From an uncultured Ectothiorhodospiraceae bacterium (GTDB taxonomy: Bacteria; Pseudomonadota; Gammaproteobacteria; Nitrococcales; Nitrococcaceae), in the NCBI GenBank assembly GCA_913056385.1, contig CAJXND010000014.1, forward strand, positions 1 to 43,088: a DNA stretch of 43,088 nucleotides. Direction: 5' to 3'. The notes under the pieces were generated by a model, which was not told the DNA's origin, made no database searches, and saw only the letters and a list, made by a program, of their open reading frames with translations. Positions within the stretch are counted from its first letter, which is position 1. Each line of letters starts with the position of its first letter. The translations under genes and the position numbers were made by a program. Positions 1 to 8,507 of the stretch are shown here, piece by piece.

Positions 1-1115
1 TTGCAGGGCGCAACATGGCCCATAAGTTCCAGGCTCAGGAGCATGGAGGAAAGGATATCGGGCGTCAATGAAGTGCGATCGGCAAGCGTTTCGAAGCCGA
101 TCGGGTCATATCCCATGGCCTCGAGCAGCGCCATGTAGTCGGCGTCGAGCGAGGTATCGGTCCGGGCGGCTGCCGGATTGTCGTCTCCCGCGCCGGCGGC
201 CGCCGCCTCCGGGGTGTTCATCATCCACCCATCCGGTAGCTTGCGTATTTCCTCGATGACGTCATCCGCTCTCTCCACCAGCCGGGCACCGTCCCGGATC
301 AACTGGTGGCAGCCTTTGGCCACGGGGTTGTGGATCGATCCCGGAATGGCCATGACTTCACGCCCCTGCTCCACGGCCTGATGTGCTGTCCCCAGCGCAC
401 CGCTGCGACGGCCTGCCTCCACGACGAGCACGCCCAGGGAGAGGCCGCTGATCAGGCGGTTGCGCCGTGGGAAAAGGCCCCGGTTGACGGGTGTGCCCAC
501 CGGCATTTCCGTCACGATCGCCCCGCGTTCGGTCAACGCCCGGGCCAGGGCCTGGTTTTCGCGCGGGTAGAGGCGGTCCGGGCCGGTGGCCATGACGGCG
601 ATGGAGGTACCGTCCTCGGCCACCAGGGCACCCTCGTGGGCGGCGGTGTCGATGCCCAGTGCCAGTCCGCTTGTGACGGTCAACCCGCTGGCTGCCAGGC
701 GGCCTGCGAAATCCTCGGCCGTCTCGATGCCCCCCGGGGTGGGGTTTCGTGTCCCCACGACAGCGATCTGAGGCGTGTCGAGAACGGCCGGTTCTCCCCG
801 GACGAACAGTACCGGCGGCGGGTCGGGGATCTCCGCGAGCCGCGCCGGATAGCGGGCATCGTCTCGCGGGATGATGTGACAATCCTTCTGATCGGCCCAG
901 CGGCGATCCGCCGCGACACCCTCGCGTGCCGAAGTCAGCATGCGAGGGGCCGTCACTGCCCTTGCCGGTAGCCCGTGCGCCGCCCGGTCGGCCTCGCTGG
1001 CCGCCAGGTAGGTGGTCGGCCCGCCGTAGGCGTCGACAATGTCGGCGATCATCCGCGGGCCGACGCCTTCGAGATGAAGCAGTGTGAGCCAGGCCTCGAG
1101 CGTATCCTCAGTCAT
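1..1115 (-). CDS. dprA: DNA processing protein DprA (3' end cut by window edge)
   Basis: Natural-transformation protein that binds incoming single-stranded DNA in the cytoplasm and loads RecA. I translated 371 codons from the ATG at 1113-1115. A short N-terminal helical region is followed by a Rossmann-like DprA fold with GTRNPT at about residues 121-126, TSGLALGID at 148-156, [12 protein letters not shown] at 215-226 and SGALGTA at 238-244, all DprA signatures. A winged-helix C-terminal domain starts near residue 325. The reading frame is open at base 1, so only a few C-terminal residues should be missing. The start overlaps the end of the upstream exported-protein gene by 8 bases (ATGACTGA), and AGGGG lies just ahead of it, so the two are probably translated together. 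Family assignment is very secure; transformation competence of the organism is inference. Confidence 0.95.
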   Translation of the reverse strand, partial: MTEDTLEAWLTLLHLEGVGPRMIADIVDAYGGPTTYLAASEADRAAHGLPARAVTAPRMLTSAREGVAADRRWADQKDCHIIPRDDARYPARLAEIPDPPPVLFVRGEPAVLDTPQIAVVGTRNPTPGGIETAEDFAGRLAASGLTVTSGLALGIDTAAHEGALVAEDGTSIAVMATGPDRLYPRENQALARALTERGAIVTEMPVGTPVNRGLFPRRNRLISGLSLGVLVVEAGRRSGALGTAHQAVEQGREVMAIPGSIHNPVAKGCHQLIRDGARLVERADDVIEEIRKLPDGWMMNTPEAAAAGAGDDNPAAARTDTSLDADYMALLEAMGYDPIGFETLADRTSLTPDILSSMLLSLELMGHVAPC

Positions 1116-1509
1116 GGCGCCCCTGTGCGCTCTCCTTGATGGCAAGCAGGTAGTCGCCGGGCCGGATTTCCCGGCGCGACTTTTCGATGGTCAGCATGGC
1201 GGGTTCGCCACCACTCGCCACCCGCGCCTGCCCGAGATAGATGCTGCTGCGACCCATCCGCCGATCGGCGTTATGCGGCAGTGCCGGTCCGGGACGGATC
1301 AGATAATAACGACTGGCACTGCGGCCGCCGAGTCCGGCGACATAGATCGCGTCTCCCGCGGCGCTCAGGCGTCGGCCTTCCTCGCCGAGTATCACCCGCG
1401 GCAAATCCGCCCCGGACGGGAAGATCGCGGGCGGCTCTGCGGCCAGCGGCGGGCATACGACAAACGCGAGCATACCACCGAGGCGCAGCGCATATTTCGT
1501 ATAAAGCAT
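1108..1509 (-). CDS. Small exported protein, C-terminal part of the LysM-type protein usually found before dprA
   Basis: Encodes 133 residues from the ATG at 1507-1509, chosen because AGGGA lies 8 bases upstream and the first 24 residues form a signal peptide (Lys/Arg, then a hydrophobic run ending PPLAA). Many proteobacteria carry, next to dprA, a roughly 340-residue envelope protein with an N-terminal LysM peptidoglycan-binding domain and a C-terminal domain. This protein matches only that C-terminal domain: [10 protein letters not shown], a YYLIRPG segment, [10 protein letters not shown] and a final [10 protein letters not shown]. No LysM repeat is present, and there is no room for one because def is transcribed divergently 120 bases away. 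It precedes and overlaps dprA. It may be a reduced periplasmic version of the family; function unknown. Confidence 0.75.
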   Translation of the reverse strand: MLYTKYALRLGGMLAFVVCPPLAAEPPAIFPSGADLPRVILGEEGRRLSAAGDAIYVAGLGGRSASRYYLIRPGPALPHNADRRMGRSSIYLGQARVASGGEPAMLTIEKSRREIRPGDYLLAIKESAQGRHD

Positions 1510-1562
1510 GACACATCCCTGTTCTTTCAGGCGTTTGCTGGTCCCGGGCCGTGGCGGTTCGG

Positions 1563-1568
1563 TATACT
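1563..1568 (+). promoter_or_regulatory. Possible -10 element of the def operon promoter
   Basis: TATACT lies in the 120-base divergent gap between the exported protein (start at 1509, minus) and def (start at 1630, plus). It is a good sigma-70 -10 match. The best -35-like sequence, TTGCTG at 1535-1540, is 22 bases away, which is too far, so the -35 contact is weak or absent. This is the only gap from which the long def-to-trkH run could start. Confidence 0.35.
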
Positions 1569-1629
1569 GAGCCGAAATCGTCAAACCGAGGCTGGCAGTC
1601 CCGAACTGCGGCCCTCAATGGACATTCCC

Positions 1630-2163
1630 ATGGCCAAACGCGAAATCCTTCAGTATCCCGACGAACGGCTTCGAACCCGGGCCCGTCCGGTGGAAACCAT
1701 TGATGATCGGGTCCGGGATCTGGTCAGCGACATGTTCGAGACCATGTACGACGCACCCGGCATTGGTCTTGCCGCGACGCAGATCGATGTCCATGAGCGC
1801 ATTGTCGTCATGGATGTCAGTGAGGACGGCAGCGAACCGATGGTGCTGATCAACCCGGAGATCGTCCATCGCGCGGACGCCCGGGAGATCGCCGAGGAAG
1901 GCTGCCTGTCGATCCCCGGCTATGCCGACAACGTGGAGCGTGTCGATGCCGTGACGCTTCGCGCCCTCAACCTCGACGGCGAGCCCTTCGAAGTCGAGGC
2001 TGAGGGCCTGATGGCGCGCTGCATTCAGCATGAGCTTGATCATCTGGATGGCCGGCTGTTCATCGACTATCTCTCCGAGCTCAAGCGCAAGCGACTCCGG
2101 CGGCGCTTCGAGAAAGCGGCGCGCCAGCGCTCCGAGCAGACGCTCAAGATGGGCTCGGTCTGA
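1630..2163 (+). CDS. def: Peptide deformylase
   Basis: Removes the N-formyl group from the initiator methionine of nascent cytoplasmic proteins. The 177-residue protein has all three family motifs: GIGLAATQ at 44-51, EGCLS at 90-94 and HELDH at 134-138. Metal ligands are Cys92, His134 and His138, and the catalytic base is Glu135. The C-terminal Lys/Arg-rich helix is normal for the family. An in-frame ATG four codons upstream (1618) would add MDIP, but the 1630 start gives the usual spacing of the N-terminus to the PDERLR segment. It is the first gene of the run and is followed by fmt, its functional partner, as in most proteobacteria. Confidence 0.96.
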   Translation: MAKREILQYPDERLRTRARPVETIDDRVRDLVSDMFETMYDAPGIGLAATQIDVHERIVVMDVSEDGSEPMVLINPEIVHRADAREIAEEGCLSIPGYADNVERVDAVTLRALNLDGEPFEVEAEGLMARCIQHELDHLDGRLFIDYLSELKRKRLRRRFEKAARQRSEQTLKMGSV

Positions 2164-2192
2164 CCGGGGCGGCTACCCACGACGCGCCACGG

Positions 2193-3119
2193 GTGGTTTA
2201 TGCCGGAACTCCGGCATTTGCCGTACCGGCACTCGAGGCATTGATCGATGCCGGCTACCGGGTGGTGGCGGTGTACACGCAGCCAGACCGGCCGGCAGGC
2301 CGGGGGCGACGGCTGCGCGCGTCTCCGGTCAAGACGCTGGCGCTCGAGCACGGGTTGGTGGTGGAGCAGCCGGAAAGCCTCCGTGATCCGGCGGTACAGA
2401 AGCGCCTGGCCGGCCATGCGCCGGATGTAATGGTGGTCGCCGCCTACGGCCTCATACTGCCGGCCGCGGTGCTGGGTATGCCGGTGCATGGCTGTCTCAA
2501 TATTCACGCCTCGCTGCTCCCGCGCTGGCGGGGTGCGGCACCCATCCAGCGCGCCATCGAAGCCGGCGACGAGCAGAGCGGCGTCTGTCTGATGGAAATG
2601 GCTGCCGGCCTGGATACCGGTCCGGTCGTGGCCTGTCGATCGACACCCATCGGCGCGGAGGACACAGCCTCAACGCTGCATGACCGGCTTGCCGATATGG
2701 GGGCCGAGCTGCTGGCGGATAAGCTCGACGACTGGCTGTCCGGTCGGATCGACGCCCGCGATCAGCCGGAGGAGGGGGTGACATACGCCGACAAGATCAC
2801 CACCGGGGAATGTCGTGTCGACTGGGATGAAACCGCTGACGTCATTACCCGCCGGGTGCGGGCTTTCGATCCCTGGCCGGTGATGCGCTGCCAGCGTGAT
2901 CATGCGCCGCTCAGGATATGGGCGGCACGGGCCCTGCCGGGTCCCGCCGCGACCGGTGTGCCAGGAGAGATCCTCACGGTGAGTGACGAGGGAATCGACG
3001 TGCAGACCGGCGACGGCGTGCTTCGACTGCTCCGGGTGCAGGCGCCCGGAGGCCGGGCGCAGGCGGTGGCCGATTTCCTGCGCGGGCATACGATGCATGT
3101 CGGCGAAATCCTCCTTTAA
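2193..3119 (+). CDS. fmt: Methionyl-tRNA formyltransferase
   Basis: Transfers a formyl group from 10-formyl-tetrahydrofolate to Met-tRNAfMet. The N-terminal Rossmann part begins with VYAGTPAFAVP, carries the folate-site segment LNIHASLLPRWRGAAPIQRAI with the catalytic Asn/His pair, and continues with a GVCLMEMAAGLDTGPV segment. The C-terminal OB-like domain runs to the end. The start is uncertain: GTG at 2193 is the only conventional codon, but it gives a first beta strand one or two residues shorter than usual and has no nearby Shine-Dalgarno. In-frame CTG at 2160, overlapping the def stop, would add 11 residues and restore the strand. The gene is directly downstream of def and overlaps rsmB by 23 bases. 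The enzyme call is certain, the first codon is not. Confidence 0.95.
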   Translation: MVYAGTPAFAVPALEALIDAGYRVVAVYTQPDRPAGRGRRLRASPVKTLALEHGLVVEQPESLRDPAVQKRLAGHAPDVMVVAAYGLILPAAVLGMPVHGCLNIHASLLPRWRGAAPIQRAIEAGDEQSGVCLMEMAAGLDTGPVVACRSTPIGAEDTASTLHDRLADMGAELLADKLDDWLSGRIDARDQPEEGVTYADKITTGECRVDWDETADVITRRVRAFDPWPVMRCQRDHAPLRIWAARALPGPAATGVPGEILTVSDEGIDVQTGDGVLRLLRVQAPGGRAQAVADFLRGHTMHVGEILL

Positions 3120-4407
3120 TCCGCGGGACGCCGCCGTGGATATCCTGCTCGCTGTCCTCGGCGGCGGCCGGTCGCTGGATGCCGCCCTGGCTGAGCACGT
3201 GCCGCCGGATGCCGACAGCCGCGATGCAGGGTTCTGCCGCGCCATCGCCTATGGCGTTCTGCGCAATCACCGTCGCCTGGCGGCCATTCGCGACCGGCTC
3301 CTGCATCAATCGCTGCGCCGTCGTGATCAGGACATGGCATTGCTGGTGGAGATCGGCTTGCAGCAGCTTGTGGCCATGGATACTCCCGCCCATGCCGCAG
3401 TTTCGGAGACGGTCGCCGTGGCCCGTCATCGGGGTAAGCAATGGGCGGCCAGGCTCATCAATGCCCTGCTGCGGCGATTTCAGCGCGAGCGGGATGGCTG
3501 CCTGGCCTCGGTTGATACGACGCCCGCGGTCAGGGCCTCGGTACCCGACTGGCTGCTGACTCAGCTGCAGCACGACTGGCCGGACGACTGGGATTCACTG
3601 CTCGAGGCCCAGAATACCCGCGCACCAATGACCTTGCGGGTCAATCGCCGGCGCCAGTCCGTTGCGGGCTATCAGCAGCGACTGGCGGAGGCCGGACTGC
3701 GCGCCCGGATCCTGGACGGATTCCCCGACGCGCTGGTGCTGGAGCAGCCGGTTGCCGTGGGCCTGCTTCCCGGTTTCCATGAGGGCGACTGCTCCGTTCA
3801 GGACGGGGCCGCACAACTGGCCGTCGAAGTGCTGTCACCCGAACCGGGGGATCGGGTGCTCGATGCATGCGCGGCGCCCGGCGGCAAGGCGGCGCATGTG
3901 CTTGAGCGCTCCGATGCGGCACTGCTTGCGCTGGATGAGGACGAAGCGCGCCTGGAGCGAGTCGTAAGTACCCTTGGGCGCCTCGGGCTGGGAGGGGAGT
4001 GCCGGGTCGCGGATGCGGCCGCAACGAAGGACTGGTGGGATGGGCGCCTGTTCGAGCGGATCCTGCTCGATGCGCCCTGTTCCGGCACCGGTGTGATCCG
4101 CCGGCATCCGGATATTAAATGGCTGCGCCGCGTCGACGATCCGCCCCGCCTGCAGGCCGCACAGCGTCGTCTGCTGGATGCCCTATGGCCGCTGCTGGCC
4201 CCCGGCGGGCGTCTGGTCTATTGCACTTGCTCGATCCTGCAGGCGGAGAATGAAGCGGTGATCGCGGCGTTCATGCAGGCTCAGCCGGATGCACGGGCGG
4301 CACCCCCGGCGCTTCCCGTGGGCCGGCGGGTTGGATACGGTCAACAGATTCTTACCGGCGAAGCCGGCGTCGATGGCTTTTACTATGCCTGCCTGGAAAA
4401 ACGCTGA
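3097..4407 (+). CDS. rsmB: 16S rRNA (cytosine(967)-C(5))-methyltransferase RsmB
   Basis: Methylates C967 of 16S rRNA using S-adenosylmethionine. The 436 residues comprise an N-terminal NusB-like RNA-binding domain (about 1-135), a linker, and the methyltransferase domain. SAM-binding motif I is DACAAPGGKAAH beginning at residue 256. Motif IV DAPCSG begins at 325, with Cys328, and motif VI TCS supplies the catalytic nucleophile Cys378. The start at 3097 gives MSAKSSFNPRDAAVDIL, which aligns with the usual RsmB N-terminus, and puts the start 23 bases inside fmt. The end overlaps the DUF4390 gene by 23 bases. The order def-fmt-rsmB-(...)-trkA is conserved in gammaproteobacteria; here the DUF4390, ntrY and ntrX genes lie between rsmB and trkA. 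Confidence 0.95.
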   Translation: MSAKSSFNPRDAAVDILLAVLGGGRSLDAALAEHVPPDADSRDAGFCRAIAYGVLRNHRRLAAIRDRLLHQSLRRRDQDMALLVEIGLQQLVAMDTPAHAAVSETVAVARHRGKQWAARLINALLRRFQRERDGCLASVDTTPAVRASVPDWLLTQLQHDWPDDWDSLLEAQNTRAPMTLRVNRRRQSVAGYQQRLAEAGLRARILDGFPDALVLEQPVAVGLLPGFHEGDCSVQDGAAQLAVEVLSPEPGDRVLDACAAPGGKAAHVLERSDAALLALDEDEARLERVVSTLGRLGLGGECRVADAAATKDWWDGRLFERILLDAPCSGTGVIRRHPDIKWLRRVDDPPRLQAAQRRLLDALWPLLAPGGRLVYCTCSILQAENEAVIAAFMQAQPDARAAPPALPVGRRVGYGQQILTGEAGVDGFYYACLEKR

Positions 4408-4954
4408 GCGCACTGCGATCGGACTCACGCTGCTGCTGATGGCGATGTCCGCCTTCGCACAGACCGGGGGGTTCGGGGTCAGTGAGCTGGATATCCGCGT
4501 GGAGGATCAGCTGGTTCTGGCCGACGCACGTATCGACTACGCGCTCAGCACCACGGCGGCCGAGGCGCTGGAGAACGGGGTGGCGCTGGTCATCGTGCAG
4601 CGATTGCGGCTCCAGACGGCTCGCTGGTGGTGGGGGGATGCCGTCGTGGTCAGCCAGCAGCGCCGCTACCGGCTCCAGTATCACGCCATCAGCCGGCGCT
4701 ATGTGCTTACCCGGCTCGAGAGTGGCGAGTCCCGGAGCTACCGCAGCCTCGATGCCTTGTTGCTGCGCCTGGGGCGAATCCAGGCATGGCCCGTGGTGCG
4801 TCTCGACCGCCTGGATGAGGGGGAGGACTATCGCCTGCGCCTGGATACCGGGCTGGAGGTGGACGAGCTCCCGCGGCTGTTGCGCATGGTGGCGTGGATC
4901 AATCCCGACTGGCGGCTCCGCAGCGAGCCGCGGTACCGGGAGTTGTCACCATGA
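4385..4954 (+). CDS. DUF4390 family exported protein
   Basis: 189 residues with a clear signal peptide (TAIGLTLLLMAMSAFAQ, cleavage near residue 26). The mature part is an all-beta-looking domain: SELDIRVEDQLVLADARIDY, then two strands with paired aromatic and basic residues (TARWWWGD, RRYRLQYHAISRRYVL), ending in DELPRLLRMVAWINPDWRL. This pattern matches the DUF4390 family, which sits upstream of ntrY-type kinases in many gammaproteobacteria. The ATG overlaps the end of rsmB by 23 bases, and its stop overlaps the ntrY start (ATGA), so it is co-translated with the kinase. A periplasmic accessory role for the kinase is plausible from context alone; no activity is known. Confidence 0.8.
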   Translation: MPAWKNAERTAIGLTLLLMAMSAFAQTGGFGVSELDIRVEDQLVLADARIDYALSTTAAEALENGVALVIVQRLRLQTARWWWGDAVVVSQQRRYRLQYHAISRRYVLTRLESGESRSYRSLDALLLRLGRIQAWPVVRLDRLDEGEDYRLRLDTGLEVDELPRLLRMVAWINPDWRLRSEPRYRELSP

Positions 4955-7128
4955 TGCAGCTACCCCGGCAGGCGATCGTGCGGATTCTTCTGAGTGTCCT
5001 GCTGATTCTCTCGCTTTATCTCCTGAGTGCCGCCACCGAGAACTCCGTGCGTTTTGGCCGCCTCTACCTCTGGCTGCTGCTGATCAACGGCGTTGTCCTC
5101 GTCGCACTCCTGGCCCTGATCGTCAATAACCTCTGGCGTCTGGTGCGATCGGTCCGGGCCCGCGAGACGGGCAGTCGCCTGACGCTCCGGCTCATGGCCC
5201 TGTTCGTGGTCCTCGCGGTGGTGCCGGGTCTGGTGGTTTACGGTTTTTCCATGCAGTTTTTGCAGCGCGGCGTGGACAGCTGGTTCGACGTGCGTGTCGA
5301 GAACGCACTCGATGACGCCCTGGCACTGTCTCAGGCCTCGCTCGATCAGCGCATGCGCGACATGCAGCAGCGGCTGCAGGATGCGGCCCGGGATCTGGCG
5401 GACGTCACCGAGGAGATGGCGCCGATTACGCTGGGCGATCTGCGTGCGCGGACCGGCGCCTCCGAGCTGGCCCTGCTTGGCGAGAATGGCCGGATCATCG
5501 CCGCAAGCAGCGTTGATACCGGGAACATCCTGCCGCACCGGCCGGAGGACAGTATCCTCCTCCAGCTCCGCCAGGGGCGCCCCTATGTGGGCCTCGATCC
5601 CATCGAAAATGCCGGCCTGCATATCCGCGCCCTGGTACCGGCGCCCGGGCCGGGCGGTCCCGGCAGCAGCCGTGTGCTGCAGGGACTCTTCCAGGTCTCG
5701 CCCCGTATCGACAATCTTGCGGCGGAGGTGGAGACGGCGTTCAGTGAATATCGCGAGCTTGCCTATCTGCGCGGACCGTTGAAAGACAGCTTCAGCCTGA
5801 CGCTGTCGCTGGTGCTGCTTCTATCGTTGTTGTTCGCGGTCTGGTCCGCCTTCTATCTTGCCCGCCGTCTTGTGGCACCGGTCAGCCGACTGGCCGAGGG
5901 GACCCGCGCCATGGCGGCGGGGGAGTACGGCACCCAGCTGGCGCCGGGCGGCAACGACGAACTGGGTTATCTGGTGCGCTCCTTCAATGACATGAGTCGG
6001 CGGGTGGCCGACGTTCGCGACGCGGCCCGCCACAGCCAGGAGCTGGTGGAATCACAGCGCGCCTATCTCGAGACCGTCCTCGGGCGGCTGTCCTCGGGGG
6101 TCCTGGCCCTGGCGCCGGACGGCAGTCTGCGTACATACAACCAGGCGGCGAGTGCGATTCTCTCGGTGCCGCTCAGCGAGGGCGTCGGCCGTCCGCTCTC
6201 GGCCCTTGTCAACCGCTACCCGGATTTCGGCCCCTTCGCCGATCTGGTTGCGGGCGATCGACAGTCGCCGGATTCGGAGTGGCGGGCGGAACTCAGCCTG
6301 GACACCGGTGAGGGCCGGCGGGCGCTGATTTGCAGCGGCGCCACGCTGCCGGGAGAGGGAGACCGGGGTGGCGAGGTGATCGTGTTTGACGACGTGACGA
6401 CCCTTATCCAGGCACAGCGTGATGCGGCCTGGGGTGAGGTTGCTCGGCGCCTGGCGCATGAGATCCGCAACCCGCTGACACCCATCCAGCTCTCTGCGGA
6501 GCGCCTGCAGCACAAGGTCGGTACGCGTCTGAGCGGGGATGAGGCGGTGCTTCTGCAGCGCTCGACCGAGACCATTATTCACCAGGTGGAGGCCATGAAG
6601 GAGATGGTCCAGGCATTCTCGGAATATGCCAGGCCACCGGCCCTGCGGCCGCAGGCCGTGGATCTCAACGCCCTGGTGCGGGAGGTGGTGGAGCTTTATC
6701 GCGGTGAGCCGGAGCAACCCGCCTTCCGCCTCGACCTGGACGAGGATCTGCCATGGTTGCAGGCGGATCCGGGCCGCCTCAGGCAGTTGCTCAATAATCT
6801 GCTGCGGAATGCACTGGAGGCCGGTGAGGCCGGGCATTGCCGGGTGGTGGTGTCGACGCGGCAGGGCAGCGGCCGTTTCGCGGACATGATCGAGCTCGAC
6901 GTCCAGGACAACGGGCCGGGTTTTGCGGAATCCATGCTCAATCAGCTCTTCGAGCCGTATGTCAGCACCAAGCCGCGCGGCTCGGGGCTGGGGCTTGCCA
7001 TCGTCAAGAAGATCGTCGAGGAGCACAATGGCATGATAGGCGCCCGCAACGTTGACGGCGGCGCCCGGATTTCCGTGCGCCTGCCCCGCGTCATGCCGGG
7101 TGACGCCCGGCAAGGGAACGAGCAATGA
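4951..7128 (+). CDS. ntrY: NtrY-like membrane sensor histidine kinase
   Basis: 725-residue inner-membrane sensor kinase. Transmembrane segments lie at about 9-27, 38-60, 80-99 and 283-306, with a periplasmic sensor region between the last two. These are followed by HAMP (about 305-358), a PAS domain (about 375-480), a HisKA domain with the phosphorylated His503 in RLAHEIRNPLTP, and a HATPase domain with the N box (NNLLRNALEAG), DNGPGF and GSGLGLAIV boxes all intact. The ATG at 4951 overlaps the upstream stop by 4 bases (ATGA), and the end overlaps ntrX the same way. NtrY kinases respond to nitrogen, redox or envelope signals in other bacteria. Here the operon ends in trkAH, so potassium or osmotic signalling is a fair but unproven guess. 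Confidence 0.92.
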   Translation: MMQLPRQAIVRILLSVLLILSLYLLSAATENSVRFGRLYLWLLLINGVVLVALLALIVNNLWRLVRSVRARETGSRLTLRLMALFVVLAVVPGLVVYGFSMQFLQRGVDSWFDVRVENALDDALALSQASLDQRMRDMQQRLQDAARDLADVTEEMAPITLGDLRARTGASELALLGENGRIIAASSVDTGNILPHRPEDSILLQLRQGRPYVGLDPIENAGLHIRALVPAPGPGGPGSSRVLQGLFQVSPRIDNLAAEVETAFSEYRELAYLRGPLKDSFSLTLSLVLLLSLLFAVWSAFYLARRLVAPVSRLAEGTRAMAAGEYGTQLAPGGNDELGYLVRSFNDMSRRVADVRDAARHSQELVESQRAYLETVLGRLSSGVLALAPDGSLRTYNQAASAILSVPLSEGVGRPLSALVNRYPDFGPFADLVAGDRQSPDSEWRAELSLDTGEGRRALICSGATLPGEGDRGGEVIVFDDVTTLIQAQRDAAWGEVARRLAHEIRNPLTPIQLSAERLQHKVGTRLSGDEAVLLQRSTETIIHQVEAMKEMVQAFSEYARPPALRPQAVDLNALVREVVELYRGEPEQPAFRLDLDEDLPWLQADPGRLRQLLNNLLRNALEAGEAGHCRVVVSTRQGSGRFADMIELDVQDNGPGFAESMLNQLFEPYVSTKPRGSGLGLAIVKKIVEEHNGMIGARNVDGGARISVRLPRVMPGDARQGNEQ

Positions 7129-8507
7129 GCAAGGGCTATGTACTGGTCGTTGATGACGAGCCCGATATTCGGGGGCTGGTCCGGGAGATCCTGGAGGACG
7201 AGGGCTACGAGGTAGCCACCGCCGAGAGCGGATCCGAGGCGCGTGCACTGCTGCATGCACGTCAGCCGGATCTGGTCCTGCTGGATATCTGGATGCCGGG
7301 TGAGGATGGTATCTCGCTGCTCAGGGAGTGGGCCGGCGGCGGAACGCCCGCCTTTCCCGTGGTGATGATCTCGGGGCATGGCACGGTGGAAACGGCGGTT
7401 GAGGCAACCCGCCAGGGGGCAGTGGATTTCGTTGAGAAGCCGCTGTCGATGGGCAAGCTGATCGCCACGGTCGAGCAGGCCCTCCAGCAGCAGGTGACCG
7501 CTGCCGCCGAGGCGGGTGGCAGGTCGGCGATTATCCAGCCGGTCGGGCGCAGCGCGTCGATGCGCAATCTCCGCGAGCAGGCCGAGCGGGTGGCGGCGAG
7601 CGAGAGCTGGGTGCTTGTGACCGGCGAGCCCGGCAGCGGCCGGAAATGCCTTGCCCGCTATATTCACCACCTCAGTCCCCGGCGCGGCGGCCCGCTGGTC
7701 GAGGTCGCTGCGGGAGCCATTGCCGGTCAGTCCGCCGCCGAAGAGCTCTTTGGCCAGGAGCGCGGCGGCCGGGTGATCCCGGGTCGGCTCGAGTCGGCGG
7801 CCGGCGGTACGCTGATCCTCGACGGGGCAACGGATCTGGACAGTGAGGCGCAGACCCGGCTTGCGTCGGCCATCGATGCGGGGGGATTCCAGCGGGTTGG
7901 TGGCTCGCAGCGTATCCCGCTCGACGTCAGAATGATCGCCATCACCCGTCATGACCTGGCCGCCGAGGCAGCGGCGGGACAGTTCCGTGAGGATCTGGCC
8001 TACTCCCTCAGTGTCATCCCGATGTGGGTGCCGCCGCTGCGTGAGCATGCCGAGGATATACCGGAGCTCGTGGCCTTTTATGTGGACCGTCTCGTGGAGG
8101 CCGAGCAGCTGGGTTACCGGCGATTCACCGTGGCGGCACAAAACCGGCTGCGTAACCATGACTGGCCGGGGAATGTCCGGGAGCTGCGCAATCTCGTGCA
8201 GCGGCTGCTGGTACTCGGCGACGGGCTCGACATCGATGTCGCCGAGGTGGAAGAGGCGCTCTCCGTCGTGCAGACGGGCAACGCAGAGGGCGAGTGGCCA
8301 CCGGCCCTGACACTGGATCTGCCCTTGCGCGAGGCCCGTGAGCATTTCGAGCGCGCCTACCTGCAGAAGCAACTGCAGCGGGCTGACGGCAGCGTGGCCC
8401 AATTGGCCCGGCTGGCGGGCATGGAGCGGACCCATCTGTACCGCAAGCTCCGATCTTTGGGTATCGACCCGCGCGAGGGTGGCGAGAGCGGCGGAGGACG
8501 AGCATGA
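7125..8507 (+). CDS. ntrX: NtrX-like response regulator with a degenerate AAA+ domain
   Basis: 460 residues: a receiver domain (1-120) with the acidic pocket Asp10/Asp11, phosphoacceptor Asp54, Ser83 and Lys105; an AAA+ region (about 140-375); and a Fis-type helix-turn-helix (423-447, [20 protein letters not shown]). The receiver and HTH look functional. The ATPase domain does not. Walker A reads GEPGSGRK (167-174), with Arg173 where the lysine should be. Walker B reads LILDG, with Gly234 in place of Glu. The GAFTGA loop is replaced by GGRVIPG (214-220). The sensor I Asn is Arg275, and the second arginine of the R-finger pair is Ser294. It should still bind DNA and be phosphorylated by NtrY, but sigma-54 activation by ATP hydrolysis is unlikely. 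It overlaps ntrY and trkA by ATGA. Confidence 0.9.
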   Translation: MSKGYVLVVDDEPDIRGLVREILEDEGYEVATAESGSEARALLHARQPDLVLLDIWMPGEDGISLLREWAGGGTPAFPVVMISGHGTVETAVEATRQGAVDFVEKPLSMGKLIATVEQALQQQVTAAAEAGGRSAIIQPVGRSASMRNLREQAERVAASESWVLVTGEPGSGRKCLARYIHHLSPRRGGPLVEVAAGAIAGQSAAEELFGQERGGRVIPGRLESAAGGTLILDGATDLDSEAQTRLASAIDAGGFQRVGGSQRIPLDVRMIAITRHDLAAEAAAGQFREDLAYSLSVIPMWVPPLREHAEDIPELVAFYVDRLVEAEQLGYRRFTVAAQNRLRNHDWPGNVRELRNLVQRLLVLGDGLDIDVAEVEEALSVVQTGNAEGEWPPALTLDLPLREAREHFERAYLQKQLQRADGSVAQLARLAGMERTHLYRKLRSLGIDPREGGESGGGRA

